A stretch of DNA of 6,167 bases from Actinomycetes bacterium (GTDB lineage Bacteria; Actinomycetota; Actinomycetes; Actinomycetales; Cellulomonadaceae). Below, in pieces: positions 1 through 4,778 of this stretch. Positions within the stretch are counted from its first letter, which is position 1; each line of letters begins with the position of its first letter. The DNA is taken from the NCBI GenBank assembly GCA_023425905.1, contig JAFABT010000164.1:1-6167 (forward strand). The letters are read 5' to 3'. Below the pieces are notes generated by a model, which was given only the letters and a program-made list of their open reading frames with translations, had not been told where the DNA came from and ran no database searches. A program made the position numbers and the translations under genes.

Positions 1-108
1 TGAGTAGGGTGGGCTGCGCAGGGGATCCTCAACGACGCGGATCCCTTGCCTTCCTCCCTCGCCTCCAGCTCCTGCGCGGCCGTCGGCTCGCGGCGCTCAC
101 CGCGCTCG
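1..108. other. Left-edge stretch without a supported gene
   Basis: I see no gene here that I can support. On the minus strand this is the region downstream of the cupin stop codon. The first bases on the plus strand read TGA, which could be the stop of a plus-strand gene lying left of the window, but nothing confirms that. The only clear structure is the hairpin at 20-47. A purine-rich run on the minus strand (about 48-60, GGAGG-like) could be a ribosome binding site, but no start codon follows at a usable distance. Confidence 0.5.
20..47. terminator. Hairpin downstream of the cupin gene, candidate terminator
   Basis: GGGATCC (22-28) pairs perfectly with GGATCCC (39-45). The stem extends by a G-T wobble (21/46) and an A-T pair (20/47), giving about nine base pairs around a 10-nt loop (29-38). 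It lies some 60 bp beyond the cupin stop on the minus strand. No T tract follows on either strand, so it is not a classical rho-independent terminator, although actinobacterial terminators often lack a clear T tract. It could also stop transcripts entering from the left. Confidence 0.4.
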
Positions 109-459
109 TCAGCTCGGGTCGGGCACCCCGGTGACCGTCGTGAGGAGGATCGCGGACCGGACGACGGCCTCGACCGCGTGGCGCTCGTGCGTGAGCGTGA
201 CGATCTCGCCCTCCTCCACCGTGACGTCACCCGAGGGGGCCGTGACGACGACCCGCCCCTGCAGGACGTACAGGCTCGCGGCATGGGGGGAGTTGTGCTC
301 GCCCAGCCTGGTCCCTGCCGTGAGGGCGAGGATGGTCTGGCGGAGCTCTCCGTCGTGGACGACGATCCCGGCGCTGCGGCCCAGATCGGAGCGGTCAGCG
401 GCCGAGAGGTGCTCGGCGACGAGGGCGTCGATGTGCGTGGGTCCGGGTGTCGTGGGCAT
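109..459 (-). CDS. Small single-domain cupin protein
   Basis: The 116-residue protein has the size and pattern of the short actinobacterial cupins with one beta-barrel. An N-terminal helix (about 10-30) precedes the barrel. Barrel motif one is the GTRLGEHNSPHAASLYVLQG region (49-68), giving a strand-turn-strand with His55 and His59. Motif two is around G84 to H94, ending in ERHAVEA, and a hydrophobic last strand (ILLTTVT) follows. The canonical cupin motif-one Glu is replaced by Ser62 and the usual HxH is absent. Metal binding is therefore doubtful, and a ligand-binding or stress-related role is as likely as an enzyme activity. The start is ATG at 459 with no good Shine-Dalgarno, so it is less certain than others here. 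The gene follows the small membrane protein gene after 104 bp and may have its own promoter. Family is fairly sure; function is unknown. Confidence 0.78.
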   Translation of the reverse strand: MPTTPGPTHIDALVAEHLSAADRSDLGRSAGIVVHDGELRQTILALTAGTRLGEHNSPHAASLYVLQGRVVVTAPSGDVTVEEGEIVTLTHERHAVEAVVRSAILLTTVTGVPDPS

Positions 460-534
460 GCCCGATCATGGCACGCGGGGCGCGGCGCGGCCGCCCGGAC
501 CTGGGCGCGCGTGGCGTGCGAGGGTCGAGGCCGT

Positions 535-554
535 CCGGGTGCACAACGCCCCGG
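535..554 (-). terminator. Short GC hairpin just after the small membrane protein gene
   Basis: CCGGG (535-539) and CCCGG (550-554) form a five-base-pair all-GC stem with a 10-nt loop. It begins 9 nt beyond the stop codon of the 69-residue protein on the minus strand. There is no T tract, so termination or pausing here is only a possibility. The rest of the 460-563 gap is very GC-rich; it includes CACGCG (472-477) and CGCGTG (508-513), which could pair over a long loop, and shows no clear promoter. Confidence 0.25.
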
Positions 555-563
555 TGGCGTGAC

Positions 564-773
564 TCAGTCCTTGAGCAGGTGGAGCGGAATCGCGAAGGCG
601 ACGCCCGAGAGCAGCATCGCGAGGCCGCAGATCCAGCCGTTGTTCGCCGTCACACCGACGCCCAGGAGCCACAGGCTCGCGGTGAAGAGGGCGAACAGCA
701 GGACGAACACGACGGGACGGGCGCCCGCGGGGCTCGTGGTGTCCTCGGTCGCGGTCGTCTCGAGCTCGCTCAT
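564..773 (-). CDS. Small two-helix membrane protein (69 aa), unknown function
   Basis: The frame is open much further upstream, but the real gene probably starts at ATG 773, which has a GGAAGG ribosome binding site (781-786) 7 nt before it. The 69-residue product has a polar, acidic N terminus (about 1-19, with ELETTATEDTT). A first hydrophobic helix follows (about 20-42), then a short loop with NNG and W47, a second helix (about 48-66), and a tail ending in HLLKD. I do not recognise a family. The two-helix shape and the clean ribosome binding site argue for a real gene. It lies 70 bp behind the MFS exporter gene on the same strand and is probably co-transcribed. A role as an accessory subunit or stabiliser of the exporter is inference from position only. 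It could equally be an unrelated small membrane protein. Confidence 0.75.
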   Translation of the reverse strand: MSELETTATEDTTSPAGARPVVFVLLFALFTASLWLLGVGVTANNGWICGLAMLLSGVAFAIPLHLLKD

Positions 774-800
774 CGCACTGCCTTCCGTCGTCGTGACACG

Positions 801-822
801 CGGCGCTGGAGAGGGTGCGCCG
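801..822 (-). terminator. Intercistronic hairpin between MFS and small membrane protein genes
   Basis: CGGCGC (801-806) pairs perfectly with GCGCCG (817-822) over a 10-nt loop. It lies between the MFS stop and the ribosome binding site of the next gene. No T tract follows. It may reduce read-through, protect the upstream mRNA end, or have no role; in DNA this GC-rich, short stems are common. Confidence 0.25.
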
Positions 823-843
823 ACGGTGGGTCGATGGTACCCG

Positions 844-2469
844 TCAGGGAGCGGTCGGCCGGGGCGGGTCCAGCGGCTCGCCTGCCGCCTCCTCGAGCGT
901 CGCGGCGAGCGGCTTGGGCTCGACGAAGAGCAGGAGGACCGCCGCCACGACGGCCAACGGGACGACGAGGAGGAACACCGGGGTGAGCGCGTCGTTGTAG
1001 GCGTGCAGGACGACTTCCTGCACGGGGCCCGGCAGCTCGCTGAGGAGGGCGGGGCGGAGTGAGTGGACGTCGAGCCCAGGGCCGCCGCTGCCGGACAGCC
1101 GCTCCGTGAGCAGCGTGAGGAGCCGCGAGGTGAACAGCGACCCGACCGCGGCCGACCCGAGCGAGGCCCCGATCTGCCGGAAGTAGTTGTTCGCCGCGGT
1201 CGAGGTGCCGACCTCGCGGAGCGGGAAGGAGTTCTGCACGACGAGGACGAGGATCTGCAGGCTGAGCCCCAGCCCCACACCGAGCAGCGCGAGATAGCTG
1301 CACAGCAGCCACAGCGGCATGCCGATCGTCATCGTCGACAGGAGTGCGAGCGCCACCGCGGTGAGGGCCGACCCCGCGACGGGGTACCACGTGTAGGAAC
1401 CCGTCCGGGTGACGGCCCGACCGACGAGGACGGACGTGACGAGGAGGGCGGCCATCATCGGAATCATGAGCAGTCCCGCATCGGTTGCCGAGGCGCCCGT
1501 CGTCATCTGCAGGTATGTCGGCATGTAGCTGATGGCGCCGAACATCGCGACCGAGATGAGCAGCCCTGCCGCGGTCGTGAGGTTGAAGTTGCGGTTGCGG
1601 AACAGGTGCAGCGGAATGATGGGCTCGGCCGCGCGGGACTCGACGAGGCAGAACAGCGCACCGCAGACGGCGCCGATGCCGAAGAGAACGAGGATCGTGG
1701 GCGAGCTCCAGGCGTAGGTCGACCCGCCCCACGCGCCGATGAGGACGATGGCCGCAGTCGCGACGGACAGAAGCACCATACCGGCGTAGTCGAGGCGGGG
1801 GCGGTCCGTCGTCCGCTCGGGCGGGTGGAGGAACACGAGCGCACTCGCGGCGGCGAGCACACCGAGCGGCAGCGAGATCCAGAATGCCCAGCGCCACCCC
1901 GGTCCCTCCGTGAACCAGCCGCCGAGCAGCGGGCCCGCCACCGACGACACCGCGAAGACCCCACCCATGATGCCGACGTAGCGCCCGCGCTCCCGGGCGG
2001 GGACGACGTCGGCGATGATCGCCTGGGACAGGATCATGAGGCCGCCACCGCCGAGACCCTGGACGCAGCGCGCGACGACGAGGGCGGTCATCGTGTCGGC
2101 GAGGCCGCCCATGACGGAGCCGGCGACGAAGAAGGCGATCGCCGCGACGAGCAGCGGCTTGCGGCCGAAGAGGTCACCGAGCTTGCCGTAGATCGGCATC
2201 GTGATCGTCGAGACGAGGATGAACCCCGTGATGACCCAGGCCATCGAGCTCACGCCGTCAAGCTCACCGACGATCGTCGGCAGTGCGGTCGAGAGGATCG
2301 TCTGGCTGAGCGAGGCGAGGAGCATCGAGAGCATGAGGCCGACGAAGAGCGGCGTGAGACCGCGCGGCTGACGCTGCTCCGGGGACGTCGGGAGACTGTC
2401 CGTCGTTGTCGGGTCGCCCGCTCCGGTCGTGGCGGGCGCCGCGGGGCGAGACGGCGTGATGCGGCGCAT
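844..2469 (-). CDS. DHA2-type MFS multidrug exporter (EmrB/QacA-like)
   Basis: The 541-residue protein is the length typical of 14-TM drug:proton antiporters, which use the proton gradient to expel hydrophobic compounds across the cytoplasmic membrane. A polar N-terminal tail (1-38) precedes about 13-14 hydrophobic segments, the first near 41-60 and the last near 496-516. The helix-1 signature is LSQTILSTALPTIVGEL (54-70). Motif A is GKLGDLFGRK (95-104), a motif-B-like R134 leads into CVQGLGGGG, and motif C is AGPLLGGWF (178-186), the antiporter signature. A loop of about 45 residues (450-495) before the last helix is typical of the family. The usual Asp in the first helix signature (LDxT) is Ser here. 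ATG 2469 is supported by AGGAG 5 nt upstream (2475-2479). The gene lies 77 bp downstream of a TetR gene on the same strand, which suggests repressor-controlled export. The substrate cannot be told from sequence. Family call is very secure. Confidence 0.95.
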   Translation of the reverse strand: MRRITPSRPAAPATTGAGDPTTTDSLPTSPEQRQPRGLTPLFVGLMLSMLLASLSQTILSTALPTIVGELDGVSSMAWVITGFILVSTITMPIYGKLGDLFGRKPLLVAAIAFFVAGSVMGGLADTMTALVVARCVQGLGGGGLMILSQAIIADVVPARERGRYVGIMGGVFAVSSVAGPLLGGWFTEGPGWRWAFWISLPLGVLAAASALVFLHPPERTTDRPRLDYAGMVLLSVATAAIVLIGAWGGSTYAWSSPTILVLFGIGAVCGALFCLVESRAAEPIIPLHLFRNRNFNLTTAAGLLISVAMFGAISYMPTYLQMTTGASATDAGLLMIPMMAALLVTSVLVGRAVTRTGSYTWYPVAGSALTAVALALLSTMTIGMPLWLLCSYLALLGVGLGLSLQILVLVVQNSFPLREVGTSTAANNYFRQIGASLGSAAVGSLFTSRLLTLLTERLSGSGGPGLDVHSLRPALLSELPGPVQEVVLHAYNDALTPVFLLVVPLAVVAAVLLLFVEPKPLAATLEEAAGEPLDPPRPTAP

Positions 2470-2546
2470 GGAGACTCCTGGAACGGTGTGCGAGGGCGCA
2501 GGGTGCTGCGGGCGGGGGTGGGTCGGGTGCGAGCGTGGTGCGGCGG

Positions 2547-3152
2547 CTACGAACGCTCGAGGTCACGCAGGACCATGACGTGGTCGGCGACGACCCGAGC
2601 CAGCGGGGTTCCCGGCTCGGTGCTTCGCCACGCGTCGAGGGCGACCCGGAGGACGCCTGCTGACGTCGCGGCGAGGACCCGCACTGTCGGGGACATGGGC
2701 TCCGCTGAGAGGCGTTCGGCGATCACCTCGGCGAGGCCGTGCTCGACGGCCCGGAAGCTCTGGTGCAGGTGGGGGCGGAGGTCGGGGTTCGCGGCGAGGA
2801 GGTCGCGGAACCGGTCGAGCTTGCTGCGGTCGATCGAGTCGACGAGCGCGGCGAGCAGGACCTCCAGGTCGTCGAGCAGTGACCCGGAGCCCTCGCGGAA
2901 CGTGGCTGCGGCGCCGGGATCGACGACGGGTGCCCAGCCGAGGTAGGCGTCGCGCTTGGCGGGGAAGTGGTTGAAGAACGTCCTGGGGGAGATGCCTGCG
3001 CGGTGCGCGATCTCCTCGACCGTCGTCGTCGAGGCGCCCTGGCTGATCGCGAGGTCGACGGCCGCCTCGACGATCTGCGCCCTCGTCTCGGCGTGGCGGC
3101 GCTCGCGCAGCGTGGGTGCAGGCGCGGCGGGGCCGAGAGGGGGGCGGGTCAC
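2547..3152 (-). CDS. TetR/AcrR-family repressor, likely controls the MFS exporter
   Basis: The 201-residue protein has the standard TetR layout. A basic N terminus (TLRERRHAETRAQIVEAA, 14-31) forms helix 1, and the helix-turn-helix runs TVEEIAHRAGISPRTFFNHF (44-63) and on to PAKRD. The variable helical ligand-binding and dimerisation domain occupies about 75-201. The AGISPRTFFNHFPAK stretch is a common recognition helix in actinobacterial AcrR-type regulators. The start is GTG at 3152. An ATG 5 nt upstream is out of frame and meets a stop after two codons. No Shine-Dalgarno is present, but a TANNNT box (TAACGT) ends 7 nt before the GTG, so the message is probably leaderless. It precedes the MFS gene by 77 bp on the same strand and probably represses that operon and itself through the dyads at 3166-3195. 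Inducer is unknown. Confidence 0.93.
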   Translation of the reverse strand: MTRPPLGPAAPAPTLRERRHAETRAQIVEAAVDLAISQGASTTTVEEIAHRAGISPRTFFNHFPAKRDAYLGWAPVVDPGAAATFREGSGSLLDDLEVLLAALVDSIDRSKLDRFRDLLAANPDLRPHLHQSFRAVEHGLAEVIAERLSAEPMSPTVRVLAATSAGVLRVALDAWRSTEPGTPLARVVADHVMVLRDLERS

Positions 3153-3159
3153 GTCATCG

Positions 3160-3187
3160 ACGTTAACACTCTCTGCAGTGTGTGCAG
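3160..3187 (-). promoter_or_regulatory. Predicted promoter of the first TetR gene (leaderless start)
   Basis: Read on the minus strand, TAACGT (3165-3160) fits the actinobacterial -10 pattern TANNNT and is separated by 7 nt from the GTG at 3152. That places the likely transcription start at the start codon itself. A weak -35-like CTGCAC (3187-3182) lies 16 bp upstream. The second TetR gene has the similar TTGCAC at its -35. This is a pattern match only; the -35 agreement is poor. Confidence 0.45.
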
Positions 3188-3195
3188 TGACTGCA
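3166..3195. promoter_or_regulatory. Candidate TetR operator dyads upstream of the first TetR gene
   Basis: Two dyads lie side by side. ACACT (3166-3170) and AGTGT (3177-3181) are separated by 6 bp and fill exactly the space between the predicted -35 and -10. A second palindrome, TGCAGT-G-ACTGCA (3183-3195), is perfect around one central base and overlaps the -35. CAGTG also recurs as a direct repeat at 3176, 3185 and 3198. TetR proteins bind such dyads as dimers, so a repressor here would block RNA polymerase. Which dyad is the true operator cannot be decided by eye. They lie inside the 57-bp gap after the PAP2 stop codon. Confidence 0.5.
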
Positions 3196-3209
3196 ACCAG
3201 TGAGTCGCG

Positions 3210-4004
3210 TCACGCCCCTCTGGGCTGTGACTCCCGCCGTCGCCACCGGTCGACGCCCATGAGCGCAACGAGGTAGACGATCGCGCCCGCCGCCGCGTCG
3301 AGGACGAAGTGGTTCGCCGTGACGACGATGACGACGAGTGTGAGCGTGGCGAAGGTGACCGCAGTGACCCGCACCCAGGGGCGGCGGCACAGCGTGTAGA
3401 CGGCGACCGAGCACCACAGCGCCCACCCGAAGTGCATCGACGGCATGGCGGCGTAGAGGTTCGACAGCGCGCCGTCGCCCGGCGACGCCGACGTGAGCGC
3501 GAGCGTGCCCCACTCGGTGATCGTGTCGACGTAGCCCAGCTGAGGAAGCAGCCGCGGCGGCGTCATGGGGTAGAGCCAGTACGTCGCGAGCGCGATGAGG
3601 GTCATGACGACGAGGGCGGCCCGGTGCCGGGCGTAGGACTCGGGCCGGCGTCGCCACAGCCAGACGAGGACGACGAGCACCGAGGGCAGGAACAGCCACG
3701 CGTAGAAGTGGTTCGCGAGGACGACGGCGACATCGTGCTGCACGATCCATCGGTTGAGTCCGAGCTCGACGTCGAGGCCGACGGCTCGCTCGAACCGGAG
3801 GACCGACATCGCGTGCTCGTCGGCGAGGGCGATGCGGGTCGGCGCGAGGCTCCGCACGAGCTGGTAGATGACGAGCAGCCCGCCGAGCAGCACCATCTCG
3901 CGGACGACCGGCCGTGCCCGACGCGTGGCTGGCGTCGTGGAGGTGGGGGCCGAGGGCGTGCTCGTCGAGGTGGGTGCCGTGCTCACGACTCGACGGTAGG
4001 CCAT
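3210..4004 (-). CDS. PAP2-superfamily membrane phosphatase/transferase (Aur1/IPC-synthase-like)
   Basis: The integral membrane protein (264 residues from the chosen start) belongs to the PAP2 superfamily, in the branch resembling inositol-phosphoryl transferases rather than classical PgpB. The motifs are in order: YPMTPPRLLP (145-154), PSMH (188-191) and NHFVLD (231-236). His232 is the expected nucleophile, with Asp236 and His191 assisting. Hydrophobic segments lie near 36-53, 92-117, 128-147, 190-205, 211-229 and 233-250, so about six helices. Likely substrates are phospholipid or isoprenoid phosphate esters at the outer membrane face; the exact reaction is unknown. The N terminus (about 8-27) is a low-complexity Thr/Ser/Pro stretch. 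I chose ATG 4004 because GGAG (4012-4015) lies 7 nt upstream. An in-frame ATG at 4058 lacks such a site and falls inside the divergent operator region. It is transcribed away from the TetR-RND pair and ends 57 bp before the first TetR gene. Confidence 0.88.
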   Translation of the reverse strand: MAYRRVVSTAPTSTSTPSAPTSTTPATRRARPVVREMVLLGGLLVIYQLVRSLAPTRIALADEHAMSVLRFERAVGLDVELGLNRWIVQHDVAVVLANHFYAWLFLPSVLVVLVWLWRRRPESYARHRAALVVMTLIALATYWLYPMTPPRLLPQLGYVDTITEWGTLALTSASPGDGALSNLYAAMPSMHFGWALWCSVAVYTLCRRPWVRVTAVTFATLTLVVIVVTANHFVLDAAAGAIVYLVALMGVDRWRRRESQPRGA

Positions 4005-4049
4005 CGGGGCGCTCCGCACGGCAGAATTCCACCGCCTGTCATCGTGCGC

Positions 4050-4076
4050 GGTGCGCATAATTGCACAATGGGCACC
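4050..4076. promoter_or_regulatory. Candidate 27-bp operator dyad for the second TetR
   Basis: The left arm GGTGCGCAT (4050-4058) matches the reverse complement of the right arm ATGGGCACC (4068-4076) at 8 of 9 positions, around a 9-bp AATTGCACA centre. A smaller dyad ATTG-CA-CAAT (4060-4069) is nested in it. The element covers the predicted -35 of the rightward promoter and ends 19 bp before the TetR start codon. Position and symmetry are what one expects for an autoregulatory TetR operator that could also control the leftward PAP2 gene. Binding is not shown. Confidence 0.6.
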
Positions 4077-4089
4077 AGATGATTACCGT
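4061..4089 (+). promoter_or_regulatory. Predicted promoter of the second TetR gene (leaderless start)
   Basis: TTGCAC (4061-4066) as -35 is followed after exactly 17 bp by TACCGT (4084-4089), which fits TANNNT. Six bases then lead to GTG 4096. This spacing is the usual geometry of leaderless actinobacterial transcripts and explains why no Shine-Dalgarno precedes that GTG. An alternative -10, CATAAT (4056-4061), is closer to consensus but has no good -35; it would give a leader of about 28 nt. Confidence 0.5.
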
Positions 4090-4095
4090 GGCGCG

Positions 4096-4725
4096 GTGAC
4101 ATCCGCAGGCCTGAGAGGGCGCAAGAAGATCGAGACCGCACGTCGGCTCGCCTCATGCGCCTACGCCCTCGCCCGCGACCGTGGCGTCGACGCCGTGACG
4201 ACGGACGAGATCGCCGCCGCCGCCGGATACTCCCGACGCACGGTCGCCAACTACTTCGACGGCAAGGCGGAGGCCGTCGTCGACGGGTTCTTCCTCACGA
4301 TCGGATTCCCCGGACAGCACCTGCGGCACCCCGACACCGTCGTGACCCGACCGCCCGTCGCCACGGTCGACGACCTGCTCGACCTCGCCGAGCATGCGCT
4401 CCGGGAGGTCCTCGGTGGCCCCGTCGTCGCCGAGCTCCACGCCTTCGCCCGCCTCGTCCACGACAGCACGCTCCTGCGGCCGTACCTCCTCGGAGCGCTG
4501 CGCGATCTCGTCCTGGAGACCTTCAAACCGGACGACGTCGCGTCCTGGGAGGCGGCTGAGCTGCTCCTGGGCGCCATCGTCGGCCTCGTCGCCGTCATCC
4601 TCGAACGGCTCGCGAACCCGGGGGAGCGGTGCGCCGCGCTCGAACCCCACGAGCTCGACGCCCTCCTCGAGCGGGCGTTCGGCTTCCTACGAACCGGCTT
4701 CGCCACCCACGCCCCGGTTCGCTGA
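4096..4725 (+). CDS. TetR-family repressor, likely controls the RND permease
   Basis: The 209-residue protein has a basic N-terminal helix (GLRGRKKIETARRLA, 5-19), then the helix-turn-helix TTDEIAAAAGYSRRTVANYF (35-54) followed by DGKAEAV. A helical ligand domain follows (about 88-203), with a hydrophobic helix near 155-171. The frame stays open back to a GTG at 4051. I chose GTG 4096 because the residues before it are unlike TetR N termini, the 4051 start would lie inside the operator dyad, and a TANNNT box ends 6 nt upstream of 4096. The fold is certain and the start fairly so. The gene is followed after 53 bp by an RND permease on the same strand, and its promoter carries a dyad. The parsimonious reading is an autoregulated repressor of the RND gene, perhaps also of the divergent PAP2 gene. 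The ligand is unknown. Confidence 0.93.
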   Translation: MTSAGLRGRKKIETARRLASCAYALARDRGVDAVTTDEIAAAAGYSRRTVANYFDGKAEAVVDGFFLTIGFPGQHLRHPDTVVTRPPVATVDDLLDLAEHALREVLGGPVVAELHAFARLVHDSTLLRPYLLGALRDLVLETFKPDDVASWEAAELLLGAIVGLVAVILERLANPGERCAALEPHELDALLERAFGFLRTGFATHAPVR

Positions 4726-4778
4726 GGCAGTCCCCACCCACCGCCGCCAGGCACCCCCACCGACACAGAAGGACCCTC

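Larger units (their letters stand above)
4005..4095. promoter_or_regulatory. Divergent promoter region between PAP2 and TetR-RND genes
   Basis: This 91-bp gap must hold promoters for both directions. It contains the PAP2 ribosome binding site at its left end, the dyad at 4050-4076 and the predicted rightward promoter at 4061-4089. It is also the most AT-rich short stretch of the window (around 4056-4069). On the minus strand TTGTGC (4068-4063), inside the dyad, could be a -35 for PAP2, but no convincing -10 follows. Confidence 0.6.

Noticed and set aside
454..463. GGGCATGCCC palindrome over the cupin start codon
   Set aside because: It is a perfect 10-bp palindrome, but short palindromes of this kind are frequent in DNA this GC-rich and there is no further symmetry around it.
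46..1062. A 338-codon plus-strand open frame across the cupin, small membrane protein and MFS 3' end
   Set aside because: It is antisense to three better-supported genes, has a low-complexity charged product and no ribosome binding site.
774..1280. Upstream extension of the small membrane protein to 238 residues
   Set aside because: The added part is a Ser/Arg-rich off-frame reading of the MFS gene; ATG 773 has its own ribosome binding site.
770..1897. A second long minus-strand frame inside the MFS gene
   Set aside because: It is an Arg/Pro/Ala-rich off-frame reading of the MFS gene with no recognisable motif.
2497..2510. CGCAG-GGTG-CTGCG hairpin between the TetR and MFS genes
   Set aside because: Five base pairs, no T tract, inside an apparent operon; too weak to call a terminator or attenuator.
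1063..2946. A 627-codon open frame on the plus strand, antisense to the MFS and first TetR genes
   Set aside because: The translation is an extreme Arg/Glu/Asp/Gly mix with no domain, as expected for the complement of a GC-rich membrane-protein gene. The minus strand encodes two clear families over the same DNA.
4005..4058. Earlier ATG start (4058) for the PAP2 protein
   Set aside because: It has no ribosome binding site and lies inside the divergent dyad; ATG 4004 has GGAG at a good distance.
3309..4082. A 257-codon plus-strand frame antisense to the PAP2 gene
   Set aside because: The product is highly charged and low in complexity, while the opposite strand shows complete PAP2 motifs.
4051..4095. 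Earlier GTG start (4051) for the second TetR
   Set aside because: It adds 15 residues unlike TetR N termini and lies inside the operator-like dyad and upstream of the predicted promoter boxes.
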